Part shown: one piece after another, positions 27,552 to 36,020 of the stretch
Layout of the letters: every line of letters starts with the position of its first letter
Numbering within the stretch: the stretch's first letter is position 1
NCBI GenBank assembly: GCA_018261935.1
Contig: JAGTRP010000018.1
Location: 1-64,000 of the forward strand
Source: Rhodocyclaceae bacterium
Lineage (GTDB): Bacteria > Pseudomonadota > Gammaproteobacteria > Burkholderiales > Rhodocyclaceae
Direction of reading: 5' to 3'
Length of the DNA: 64,000 nucleotides
Notes under the pieces: generated by a model
Database searches by the model: none
Seen by the model: only the letters and a program-made list of their open reading frames with translations
Told to the model about the DNA's origin: nothing
Position numbers and translations under genes: made by a program

Positions 27552-29219
27552 ATGGAATTCAAAATCAAGCATGGAACCCTGAAATTCAAGCCCTTGTCCG
27601 GTGCGGCGGCGTTGGTTTCCGCCGTGCTGGCGCTCTCGGCCCATGCCGCCGAGTCCCGGCCCAACGTACGCGGCGCCCTGGAATCCGGCAGCCTCGGCCT
27701 CCACACCACCCGGGACTTCCGGCTGGCGGACGGCAAGTGCGCCGACTGCGCCACCATTCCCCAGGCTCTCTGGTATTTTCAAGACGACCTGGTGGCGGTG
27801 CCCAGGCAGGATGCGGCAGAATTCTCCAAGGGCCATCAGGCCCAGGCGGACGTGGCGGAATGGGCCAAGGGACGGGGCGGCAAGGCGGCTCCGCAACGTC
27901 CTCCCCTGGTCTGGGTGGGCTCCCCACTCCAGGCCGAGGGCTGGAGGATCGATCCCGCCGGCAGCGCCATGGTCGACGCCGACGGCAAGCGGATTCCCTT
28001 CACGGTGGTTCCCAAGATCGCCAGCAACCTGTCCTATTACGACGCCAGCAGCGTCCGCCATTTCGCCGGCCGCCCCCTGTCCATGCGCGGCCGCATGGAG
28101 GACGGCAAATTCGTCGCCCGCACCCTGTGGCCGGAAGACTATCGCCTGGCGGCCCAGAATATGGCCCTCAAGCCGCTCCAGTCCGGGGAAAGCCTGTCTT
28201 CCCTGGTGCGGGCTGACGGCGGCGGTGCCCAGCAGCCCCTGGCGGCCCGGGTCCTGTGGCAGCGGGAAGCGGGTAAGCCCCTGCAATGGTCGGGCAAGCC
28301 GGTCCTGGCGGTGATGCTGAATGGCGCCCAGGGGGACGACGACGAGGCCCACGGCGGCCACTTCGCCATCGCCACCGGCCGCTTCGGTCCCCAGGGGCAA
28401 TGGGGCGACTGGCTGGTGAACAATTTCTACAACCTCGACTCGGTGAGCGAGAAGGGAATCATCGCTGCCACCCTGCCCATGGACGCCTATATGGCGGACC
28501 TCAATAGCGGCCAGTCCTGGTACCGCCCCTCCTACATGCTGGTGGCGGTGCTGAAGCATGAGCGGGCGGCGGCCCTCTACCAGGAGTCCATCTCCCGGGT
28601 GTTCAACCACTTCTACCGCCACGACTTCCTCTACCGCCATGCCACCGCCAACTGCGCCGGCATCAGCCTCGAGACCCTGCGCTCCCTGGGCTGGAACATC
28701 CCCCGGCAGGGGCCGACCAGCCTGGTCAAGGCGGTGGCCGGCCTGCCCTACATGGCGGTCAAGGAGGGTAGCCTGGACAGCGGCAAGAAGGCCTTCGACT
28801 ACATGTCGGCGGAAGTCACCGATCTCTATCCCTTCGTCGCCTTCGAGGCCGCCGGGAAAGATATCCTCGAGCGCCTTGTCGCCGGCAAGGGCTCCGGCAA
28901 GGGTTTCGAGGGGATGCTGGCGGAAGACATCGAAGCCCTCGTTTATGTCCGCATTCCCCAGTTTCCGTCGTCCCGGGCCTTCGGACAGGCGCCGGTGGCA
29001 TCCTTCGACGAATACATGAGCCGCGTGCCGGAAGACAAATCCCAGTGGAAAATAGTGCCCGTGCCGCCGCGCCCCTTCCCGCCGGAACTGAAGGACGCCG
29101 AGGCGCCGGGCGAACCCCTGCAGCCGTCGTCCCTGGCCCTGGCAGCCTATGGCGGGTTTTTCGGGGTGACCGCCGTCGGCGTCTGGCACCGCCGCACCAA
29201 ACGCCGCAACCGGCAATGA
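27552..29219 (+). CDS. Unrecognised exported protein with permuted papain-like His/Cys motifs
   Basis: 555 residues from ATG 27552 (AAAGGGA upstream). I do not recognise a named family. A signal peptide (about 10-36, ending SAHAAES), a large periplasmic body, then a C-terminal helix (about 524-544) followed by RRTKRRNRQ, so it should be anchored with the body outside. Candidate active residues: H270 in GGHFAIATGRFG and N367-C368 in ATANCAGISLETLRSLGW. The order His first, then Asn-Cys, is that of permuted papain-like enzymes (LRAT, YiiX, Lnb/DUF4105-like). The gene lies between aas and a LplT-PlsC fusion, so a lipid or lipoprotein acyl reaction is plausible but unproven. Confidence 0.75.
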   Translation: MEFKIKHGTLKFKPLSGAAALVSAVLALSAHAAESRPNVRGALESGSLGLHTTRDFRLADGKCADCATIPQALWYFQDDLVAVPRQDAAEFSKGHQAQADVAEWAKGRGGKAAPQRPPLVWVGSPLQAEGWRIDPAGSAMVDADGKRIPFTVVPKIASNLSYYDASSVRHFAGRPLSMRGRMEDGKFVARTLWPEDYRLAAQNMALKPLQSGESLSSLVRADGGGAQQPLAARVLWQREAGKPLQWSGKPVLAVMLNGAQGDDDEAHGGHFAIATGRFGPQGQWGDWLVNNFYNLDSVSEKGIIAATLPMDAYMADLNSGQSWYRPSYMLVAVLKHERAAALYQESISRVFNHFYRHDFLYRHATANCAGISLETLRSLGWNIPRQGPTSLVKAVAGLPYMAVKEGSLDSGKKAFDYMSAEVTDLYPFVAFEAAGKDILERLVAGKGSGKGFEGMLAEDIEALVYVRIPQFPSSRAFGQAPVASFDEYMSRVPEDKSQWKIVPVPPRPFPPELKDAEAPGEPLQPSSLALAAYGGFFGVTAVGVWHRRTKRRNRQ

Positions 29220-29238
29220 GCCTTTCGGAGAATCGAGC

Positions 29239-31122
29239 ATGAGCAGCCAGTTTCAACTGATGGGGGAGAAGCGCTTCCGTCCCTTTTTCTTCACCCAGTT
29301 CCTCGGGGCCTTCAACGACAACGTCTTCAAGACCGCCCTCATCACCCTGGTGACCTTCCGGGCCGGCCAGCTCACGGAACTGGACGGAAAGACCCTGGCC
29401 ACCCTGCTGCCCGGGCTCTTCATCCTGCCCTTCTTCCTCTTTTCCGCCACCAGCGGGCAGATTGCCGACAAGTTCGAGAAATCCGCCGTCGCCCGGGCGG
29501 TGAAGGTCTTCGAGATCGCCGTCATGGTCCTGGCAGCCTGGGGCTTCCTCGCCAGCAGCCTGTGGCAACTGGTGGCGGCCCTTTTCCTGATGGGGCTCCA
29601 TTCGACCCTGTTCGGGCCGGTGAAGTATTCCTACCTGCCCCAGCACTTGAAGCCGGAAGAGCTGGTGGGGGGCAACGGCATGATCGAGATGGGCACCTTC
29701 GTCGCCATCCTGGTGGGCGAAATCCTCGGCGCCTGGCTGGCCACCTCCTCCCTGGGGCCGGTGCTGACCTCATCCGTCATCGTCGGGGTGGCGGTCCTCG
29801 GCTACTGGGTGAGCCGGGGCATCCCCCTGTCCCCGGCTGCCGATCCGGCCCTGAAGATCAACTGGAATCCCCTCACCGAGACCTGGAACAACCTGCGCTT
29901 CGCCCACGGCAACCGCACGGTCTGGCTTTCCCTCCTGGGCATCTCCTGGTTCTGGTTCTACGGCGCCACGGTCCTGGCCCAGTTCCCCAATTACGCCAAG
30001 GAGGTACTCCATGGCGACGAGAGCGTCTTCATCCTGCTGCTGACCGTGTTCTCCTTCGGCATCGGGGTCGGCTCCCTCCTGTGCGAGAAGCTCTCCGGCC
30101 ATAAGGTGGAGATCGGCCTGGTGCCCTTCGGCGCCATCGGCCTCACCGTGTTCGGAGCCGATCTCTATTTCTACACGCCCGCCCTGCCGGCGCCCGGCGG
30201 CACCCAGGATTTCGCCGCCTTCCTGGCCCAAGCGGCCAACTGGCGGGGCCTGGCCGACATCGTGCTGCTCGGCCTCTTCGGCGGTTTCTACATCGTGCCC
30301 CTGTACGCCCTGATCCAGACCCGGAGCGAGAAGAGCCACCAGTCCCGGGTCATCGCCGCCAACAATATCCTCAACGCCCTGTTCATGGTGGTGTCGGCCG
30401 GGGTCTCCATGCTGCTCTTCGGCTTCGGGTTGAGCATTCCCCAGCTATTCCTGGCCACCGCCCTCTTCAATGCCGTGGTAGCCATCTACATCTACTCCCT
30501 GGTGCCCGAGTTCCTGCAGCGCTTCATCGTCTGGATGCTTATCCATACCATCTACCGGGTGGAGCGCAAGGGTATCGACGAGCACATTCCGGAGGAGGGC
30601 GCCGCCCTCATCGTCTGCAACCATGTGAGCTACGTGGACGCCTTGGTCATCATGGCCGCTTGCCGGCGTCCCATCCGTTTCGTCATGGACCACAAGGTCT
30701 TCAAGGTGCCGGTGCTGCGCTTCGTCTTCCGGGAAAGCCGGGCCATTCCCATCGCCTCGGCCAAGGAGGACCCGGCCCTGACGGAAAAAGCCTTCGACGA
30801 GGTGGCGGCCGCCCTGGCAGCGGGGGAACTGGTGGGTATCTTCCCGGAGGGCGGCATCACCAACGACGGCGAAATCCATCCCTTCAGGCCGGGCATTGGC
30901 CGAATCCTGGAGCGCACCCCGGTGCCGGTGGTGCCCCTTTCCCTGCGGGGCCTGTGGGGCAGCTTCTTCTCCCGCATCGAGGGCGCCGCCATGAAGAAGC
31001 CTTTCCGGCGCGGCACCTTTTCGCGGATCGGCCTGGTGGCAGCGCCGCCGGTGCCGCCCCAGGAAGCGACGCCCGAGCGCTTGCAGGCTATCGTCGCCGG
31101 CCTGCGGGGCGACTGGAAGTAG
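29239..31122 (+). CDS. LplT-like lysophospholipid transporter fused to a PlsC acyltransferase
   Basis: 627 residues. Residues 1 to about 430 form a 12-helix MFS carrier whose start (FFFTQFLGAFNDNVFKTALI) and FGPVKYSYLPQHL segment resemble LplT, the flippase that brings lysophospholipids to Aas. Residues about 440-627 are a PlsC domain with NHVSYVDALV (H-x4-D) and FPEGGIT. Motif 3 has Gly where FPEGxR enzymes often have another residue. Fusion of carrier and acyltransferase, plus a separate Aas with its own PlsC domain upstream, gives two acyltransferase sites in one cluster. Confidence 0.9.
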   Translation: MSSQFQLMGEKRFRPFFFTQFLGAFNDNVFKTALITLVTFRAGQLTELDGKTLATLLPGLFILPFFLFSATSGQIADKFEKSAVARAVKVFEIAVMVLAAWGFLASSLWQLVAALFLMGLHSTLFGPVKYSYLPQHLKPEELVGGNGMIEMGTFVAILVGEILGAWLATSSLGPVLTSSVIVGVAVLGYWVSRGIPLSPAADPALKINWNPLTETWNNLRFAHGNRTVWLSLLGISWFWFYGATVLAQFPNYAKEVLHGDESVFILLLTVFSFGIGVGSLLCEKLSGHKVEIGLVPFGAIGLTVFGADLYFYTPALPAPGGTQDFAAFLAQAANWRGLADIVLLGLFGGFYIVPLYALIQTRSEKSHQSRVIAANNILNALFMVVSAGVSMLLFGFGLSIPQLFLATALFNAVVAIYIYSLVPEFLQRFIVWMLIHTIYRVERKGIDEHIPEEGAALIVCNHVSYVDALVIMAACRRPIRFVMDHKVFKVPVLRFVFRESRAIPIASAKEDPALTEKAFDEVAAALAAGELVGIFPEGGITNDGEIHPFRPGIGRILERTPVPVVPLSLRGLWGSFFSRIEGAAMKKPFRRGTFSRIGLVAAPPVPPQEATPERLQAIVAGLRGDWK

Positions 31123-31216
31123 GCCGGGTCGCCCAGGAAGGCGCAGCGGCGCTGGTCCGGATGTAATATGGGAGGCTCGTTCGCGCGTCCCATGCCAGAA
31201 AGGTAACAAGACCGTC

Positions 31217-31528
31217 ATGAATGAAAAACTCAGGATTCTCTGGAGCTCAACCGTCTTCGCCCTGGTCTTGGTGGGAATCGCCGGCCTGTCCTGGTCCGCC
31301 TTCCAGGAAAACGGCTGGGTGGAGCGCCTGCTGGGCGTCGTCTGGGATGCCGAGGTCCGCCATCCCCTGCTGCTGGTACCCACCATCGGCGGCGCGCTGC
31401 TCATGGCCTGGCTCTTCCTGCGCGGCGGCATGGCCCGGGGCGGCAAGGACAGCATGCTTTCGCACTTATGGGTCTACGGCCTGATGGCCAGCGGCGCCTA
31501 TTTCGCCGTCAAATGGATCTTCTTCTGA
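31217..31528 (+). CDS. Small three-helix membrane protein, function unknown
   Basis: 103 residues with hydrophobic segments at about 9-27, 50-69 and 84-102 and a short charged loop (RGGMARGGKDSM). I do not recognise a family. GAAAGG precedes the ATG. It lies 94 bases after the LplT-PlsC gene in the same direction, so it may be part of that unit; a TAATAT at 31161-31166 could equally start a separate transcript. Confidence 0.7.
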   Translation: MNEKLRILWSSTVFALVLVGIAGLSWSAFQENGWVERLLGVVWDAEVRHPLLLVPTIGGALLMAWLFLRGGMARGGKDSMLSHLWVYGLMASGAYFAVKWIFF

Positions 31529-31589
31529 GGCGGCCAGGGCTGCACCGAACAGGTGAGGCCGACCGGCTTAGCCGGTAAAATCCGCTTCC

Positions 31590-32471
31590 ATGAACTGGCA
31601 AGCGATCAAAGAGAGGCTAGACCTCTACGAGCGGCTGATGCGCCTCGACAAGCCTATCGGCATTTTGTTGCTGCTCTGGCCCACCCTCTGGGCCCTGTGG
31701 CTTTCCTCCCATGGCCGGCCCAGCTGGGTGGTGGTCTGGGTCTTCATCCTCGGTACGGTGCTGATGCGCTCGGCCGGCTGCGTCATCAACGACTATGCCG
31801 ACCGGGATTTCGACCGCCACGTCGAGCGCACCCGGGAGCGGCCCCTGACCGCTGGCAAGGTCACGGAGAAGGAAGCCCTGGGCGTCTTCGCCATCCTTTC
31901 CCTGTGCTCCTTCGTCCTGGTCCTGCTGTTGGGAAGCAAGCTGGTGATCCTGCTCTCCGTGGCGGCCCTGTTCCTCGCCGCCAGCTATCCCTTCACCAAG
32001 CGCTTCTTCGCCATCCCCCAGGCCTACCTCGGTATCGCCTTCGGCTTCGGCATCCCCATGGCCTATGCCGCCCACCTCGACACCGTGCCCCTGGAAGCCT
32101 GGTGGATGCTGTTGGCCAACATTTTCTGGGCCGTCGCCTACGACACCGAATACGCCATGGTGGATCGCCCGGACGACCTCAAGATCGGCATCAAGACTTC
32201 CGCCATCACCTTCGGCCGCTTCGACGTGGCGGCGGTGATGCTGTGCTACGCCGCCACCCTGGGCCTGCTGGCCACCCTCGGCCTGCGCCTGGGCCTGGGC
32301 TGGCCCTTCTACGGCGGCTTGCTGGCGGCGGCCGGCATCATGGGCTGGCACTACACCCTCATCCGCCACCGGGAGCGGGGGCCCTGCTTCAAGGCCTTCC
32401 TCCATAACAACTACGTCGGAGGTGCCATCTTCGGGGGCATCGTCCTGGATTTCCTGCTGCGCCGGGGCTGA
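31590..32471 (+). CDS. ubiA: 4-hydroxybenzoate octaprenyltransferase
   Basis: 293 residues, a multi-helix inner-membrane prenyltransferase that attaches the side chain in ubiquinone synthesis. The two Asp-rich motifs are intact: [15 protein letters not shown] (about 68-82) and [20 protein letters not shown] (about 183-202). Before it lies ACCGGC-TTA-GCCGGT (31562-31576), a small hairpin overlapping a TAAAAT. It is followed by ubiD. Confidence 0.96.
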   Translation: MNWQAIKERLDLYERLMRLDKPIGILLLLWPTLWALWLSSHGRPSWVVVWVFILGTVLMRSAGCVINDYADRDFDRHVERTRERPLTAGKVTEKEALGVFAILSLCSFVLVLLLGSKLVILLSVAALFLAASYPFTKRFFAIPQAYLGIAFGFGIPMAYAAHLDTVPLEAWWMLLANIFWAVAYDTEYAMVDRPDDLKIGIKTSAITFGRFDVAAVMLCYAATLGLLATLGLRLGLGWPFYGGLLAAAGIMGWHYTLIRHRERGPCFKAFLHNNYVGGAIFGGIVLDFLLRRG

Positions 32472-32512
32472 ACCGGACCGGACCACCGCCGGCCCGGCGG
32501 CGGTCCTGCGCC

Positions 32513-32518
32513 TATAAT
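32513..32518 (+). promoter_or_regulatory. TATAAT -10 box before ubiD
   Basis: A perfect TATAAT stands 27 bases before the ubiD start in the short gap after ubiA. No good -35 box is visible at 16-18 bases, so this is a weak or activator-dependent promoter at best. Confidence 0.35.
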
Positions 32519-32544
32519 GGCGGCTTTTGCCCGCCGCCTCCCTC

Positions 32545-34014
32545 ATGCGTTACCACGACCTGCGCGACTTCCTGTCGCAACTGGAAAAACTCGGCCAACT
32601 GAAGCGCGTCGGCATCGAGGTCGATCCCCGTCTCGAGATGACCGAGATCTGCGACCGCGTCCTGCGGGCCGAAGGGCCGGCCATCCTGTTCGAAAAGCCC
32701 AAGGGATCGGCCATGCCGGTCCTGGCCAACCTCTTCGGCACGCCCCGGCGGGTGGCCCTGGGCATGGGCGAGGACGGGGGTTGGCAGCAGGCCCTGCGGG
32801 AAGTGGGCAAGCTCCTCGCCTACCTCAAGGAACCCGAGCCCCCCAAGGGCCTGAAGGATGCCTGGGACAAGCTGCCGGTCCTGAAGCAGGTCCTCAACAT
32901 GGCGCCCAAGGTGGTTTCCTCGGCCCCCTGCCAGGAAGTGGTATGGGAGGGCAAGGATGTGGATCTCTCCCGGTTGCCCATCCAGCACTGCTGGCCCGGC
33001 GACGTGGCGCCCCTCATTACCTGGGGCCTGACGGTGACCCGGGGGCCCTACAAGAATCGCCAGAACCTGGGCATCTACCGGCAGCAGGTGCTGGGGCCCA
33101 ACAAGGTCATCATGCGCTGGCTGGCCCACCGGGGCGGCGCCCTGGATTTTCGCGACCACCAGCAGGCCCGGCCCGGCGAGCCCTTCCCGGTGGCGGTGGT
33201 GATCGGCTGCGACCCGGCCACCATCCTGGGGGCGGTGACCCCGGTGCCCGATACCCTGTCGGAGTACCAGTTCGCCGGGCTGCTGCGGGGCGGCAAGACC
33301 GAGCTCACCAAATGCCTGGGTTCCGACCTGCAGGTGCCGGCTTCCGCCGAGATCGTCCTGGAGGGCGTCATCCATCCGGAGGAAACCGCTCTCGAAGGCC
33401 CCTACGGCGACCACACCGGCTACTACAACGAGCAGGCCCGCTTCCCGGTATTCACCATCGAGCGCATGACCATGCGCCGGAACCCGATCTACCACAGCAC
33501 CTACACCGGCAAGCCCCCCGACGAGCCCGCCGTGCTGGGGGTGGCCCTGAACGAGGTGTTCGTGCCGCTCCTGCAGAAGCAGTACCCGGAAATCGTGGAT
33601 TTCTACCTGCCCCCCGAGGGCTGCTCCTACCGGCTGGCCTGCGTCTCCATCAAGAAGCAGTATCCTGGCCACGCCAAGCGCATCATGTTCGGCATCTGGA
33701 GCTTCCTGCGGCAGTTCATGTACACCAAGTTCATCGTGGTGGTGGATGACGACGTGAATATCCGGGACTGGAAGGAAGTGATCTGGGCCCTTACCACCCG
33801 CATGGACGCCAGCCGCGACACCACGCTCGTGGACAACACCCCCATCGACTATCTGGATTTCGCCTCGCCGGTGGCCGGCCTCGGCTCCAAGATGGGGCTC
33901 GACGCCACCAACAAGTGGCCGGGGGAGACCAGCCGGGAATGGGGCCGCCCCATCGCCATGGATGCCGAGGTGAAGCGCCGGGTGGACGCCATGTGGGGCC
34001 AGTTGGGCCTCTGA
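32545..34014 (+). CDS. ubiD: 3-octaprenyl-4-hydroxybenzoate decarboxylase UbiD
   Basis: 489 residues from ATG 32545 ([20 protein letters not shown]), the family start; a TTG at 32527 is open but unconserved. UbiD decarboxylates the UbiA product with a prenylated FMN made by UbiX, which is not in this window. Family segments include [41 protein letters not shown] with the catalytic Glu region, and the C-terminal [12 protein letters not shown]. Confidence 0.96.
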   Translation: MRYHDLRDFLSQLEKLGQLKRVGIEVDPRLEMTEICDRVLRAEGPAILFEKPKGSAMPVLANLFGTPRRVALGMGEDGGWQQALREVGKLLAYLKEPEPPKGLKDAWDKLPVLKQVLNMAPKVVSSAPCQEVVWEGKDVDLSRLPIQHCWPGDVAPLITWGLTVTRGPYKNRQNLGIYRQQVLGPNKVIMRWLAHRGGALDFRDHQQARPGEPFPVAVVIGCDPATILGAVTPVPDTLSEYQFAGLLRGGKTELTKCLGSDLQVPASAEIVLEGVIHPEETALEGPYGDHTGYYNEQARFPVFTIERMTMRRNPIYHSTYTGKPPDEPAVLGVALNEVFVPLLQKQYPEIVDFYLPPEGCSYRLACVSIKKQYPGHAKRIMFGIWSFLRQFMYTKFIVVVDDDVNIRDWKEVIWALTTRMDASRDTTLVDNTPIDYLDFASPVAGLGSKMGLDATNKWPGETSREWGRPIAMDAEVKRRVDAMWGQLGL

Positions 34015-34017
34015 CCG

Positions 34018-34719
34018 ATGCGTCTGCCGCCCCTGGTCGAAGGCCGCCTGGTCGAGCGCCGCAACCGTTTCGTGGCGGTGGTGGATCTGGGCAACGAAAT
34101 GGTTGAAGCCCACTGCCCCAACACCGGCTCCATGTTCGGCTGCAAGGCCCCCGGCAGCCGGGTCTGGCTGTCCCGGGCCGAAAACCCGGCCCGCAAGCTG
34201 GCCTGGACCTGGGAACTGGTGGAAGCCGAACCCGGCGTCCTGGTGGGCATCCACACCGGCCGCCCCAATGCCCTGGTGGAGGAAGCCTTCCGGGCCGGGC
34301 ACCTGCCGGAACTCGCCGCCTATCCGGTGCTACGCCGGGAAGTGCGCTATGGCCTCGAGAACAGCCGCATCGATATCCTCCTGGAGGGCGGCGGCCTGCC
34401 GCCCTGCTACGTGGAGGTAAAGAACGTAACGGCGGCAGTGGAAGACGGCGTGGGTTTTTTCCCCGATGCGGTCACCGCCCGGGGGGCCAAGCATCTGCGG
34501 GAAATGATCGAGGTGATCCGCTCCGGCGGCCGGGCGATGGTGGTGTTCTGCGTCCAGCGGGGCGACGTGGCGGAAATCCGCCCCGCCGAGGAAATCGACC
34601 CGGTCTACGCCCGGGGGCTGCGGGAGGCCCTGGCGGCGGGGGTGGAAGTGGTGGCCCTGCAGGCAGAGGTGACGCCGGCGGAGATCGCCCTCCTCAAGCG
34701 CCTGCCGGTGGTGACCTAG
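34018..34719 (+). CDS. sfsA: SfsA family protein
   Basis: 233 residues, the family length. SfsA is a conserved nuclease-like, DNA-binding protein first linked to sugar fermentation; its true role is unsettled. Signatures: VEAHCPNTGSMFGCKAPGSR (about 32-51), the PD-(D/E)XK-like core (SRIDILLEG then CYVEVKNVT) and FPDAVTARGAKHLREM. It starts 3 bases after ubiD. Its stop shares the CTAG at 34716-34719 with the stop of the opposing secretion gene. Confidence 0.95.
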   Translation: MRLPPLVEGRLVERRNRFVAVVDLGNEMVEAHCPNTGSMFGCKAPGSRVWLSRAENPARKLAWTWELVEAEPGVLVGIHTGRPNALVEEAFRAGHLPELAAYPVLRREVRYGLENSRIDILLEGGGLPPCYVEVKNVTAAVEDGVGFFPDAVTARGAKHLREMIEVIRSGGRAMVVFCVQRGDVAEIRPAEEIDPVYARGLREALAAGVEVVALQAEVTPAEIALLKRLPVVT

Positions 34720-36020
34720 TCAGCCAAGGCGGTTGTGAAACGGCGCAGGATGGGCCGGATGAGATAAACCATCAGGGAGCTTTCCCCCGTCTTCACGATC
34801 ACCGTGGATTGCATGCCGGGTTGGAGCTTCAGGTCCCCGAGGCGCTTCGCCTCCTCGGCGGGGACCTTGACCCGCAGGGTGTAGTAGGAGGTGCCGGAGC
34901 GCTGGTCGATCAGGGAATCCGCCGACACGACGTCCACCGTTCCCCGCATCACCGGCCGTTCGACCCGGCTGGCATAGGCGTCGAAATGGACATCGGCCGG
35001 CAGCCCGGCGTGGAGGCGGTCGATGTACTGGGGCGGGGCCTTGGCCTCGACAATCAGCTGGTCGCCCAGGGGCACCATGTCCAGGATGCGGTCCCCTGGC
35101 TTGATGACGCCGCCGACAGTATGGAAGGCCAGGTCCACCACGATGCCCGAAACCGGTGCCTTGATGGCCAGGCGTTCCACCGTATCCCGGTGCGCCGCCA
35201 GACGCTCGCCCAGGGTGGCGGCCTCGCGCTGCACATCGGTGAGCAGGGTCTCCACCTCCCGCCGGTACTCCACCTGCCGCTGCGCACCCCGCATGCGGAA
35301 TTCCGACAGGCGGGCATTCACCGCGGCGATATTGGACATGTCCTCGCTCTGCCGGCTCTGCACTTCCGCCAACTGCCGTTCCACCTCCAGCAGGTAATTG
35401 CGGGACACGAAGCCTTCCTTCTTCAGGCGCTGGAAGGAGTCGAGCTGCTCGTTGAACAGGGAGACCTGCTTGTCGCGGCCGTCCTTGAGCTTCGCCAGGC
35501 TGTCCAGTTGGGATTCCAGGCCCCGGGCGGACTCGGCGATGATGCGCAGTTCGCCCTCGACCGCCTGTCGGCGGGAACGGAACAGGCCTTCCTGCACCCT
35601 TGCCAAGCTGGCGACTTCCTTGTCCCCGGCTGCCGCCCGGAGCAATTCCTGGGGAAAAGCGATGGCGCTCGCTCCGTCCCGCTCGGCGATCAGGCGGGCC
35701 AGGATGGCCTGGGCCGAATACCACTGGCTCAAGGTGGCGTTCAGCGCCGACCGGGCCTGGGTCTCGTTGAGCACGATGAGGTCTTCCCCTTCCCGGACCA
35801 GCTGCCCTTCCCGCACCAGGATCCTGTCGATGACCCCGCCGCTCGGGTGGTCGATGCGTTTCCGGTTGCTTTCCACGGCCACCACCCCCGGTGCGGGGAC
35901 GCCCTGGTCCAGCGGGGCGAGGAAGGCCCAGGCCAGGAAGCCGCCGAAGCCCAGGACCAGGATCCAGATCCCGAGCCGGATGGCGCGGGCGTAGTCGGTG
36001 TCCGGCAAGTCGGCATTCAT
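34716..36020 (-). CDS. Type I secretion periplasmic adaptor, HlyD family
   Basis: 434 residues. One N-terminal membrane helix (about 16-36), a lipoyl-like half-motif (GVVAVESNRKRIDHPSGGVI), a long coiled-coil hairpin (about 95-290), the second half-motif (IKAPVSGIVVDLAFHTVGGV) and a beta-barrel end. It joins the inner-membrane ABC protein to a TolC-type channel. Its ATG overlaps the TGA of the ABC gene (ATGA), so they are coupled. No TolC gene is adjacent. Confidence 0.93.
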   Translation of the reverse strand: MNADLPDTDYARAIRLGIWILVLGFGGFLAWAFLAPLDQGVPAPGVVAVESNRKRIDHPSGGVIDRILVREGQLVREGEDLIVLNETQARSALNATLSQWYSAQAILARLIAERDGASAIAFPQELLRAAAGDKEVASLARVQEGLFRSRRQAVEGELRIIAESARGLESQLDSLAKLKDGRDKQVSLFNEQLDSFQRLKKEGFVSRNYLLEVERQLAEVQSRQSEDMSNIAAVNARLSEFRMRGAQRQVEYRREVETLLTDVQREAATLGERLAAHRDTVERLAIKAPVSGIVVDLAFHTVGGVIKPGDRILDMVPLGDQLIVEAKAPPQYIDRLHAGLPADVHFDAYASRVERPVMRGTVDVVSADSLIDQRSGTSYYTLRVKVPAEEAKRLGDLKLQPGMQSTVIVKTGESSLMVYLIRPILRRFTTALAD

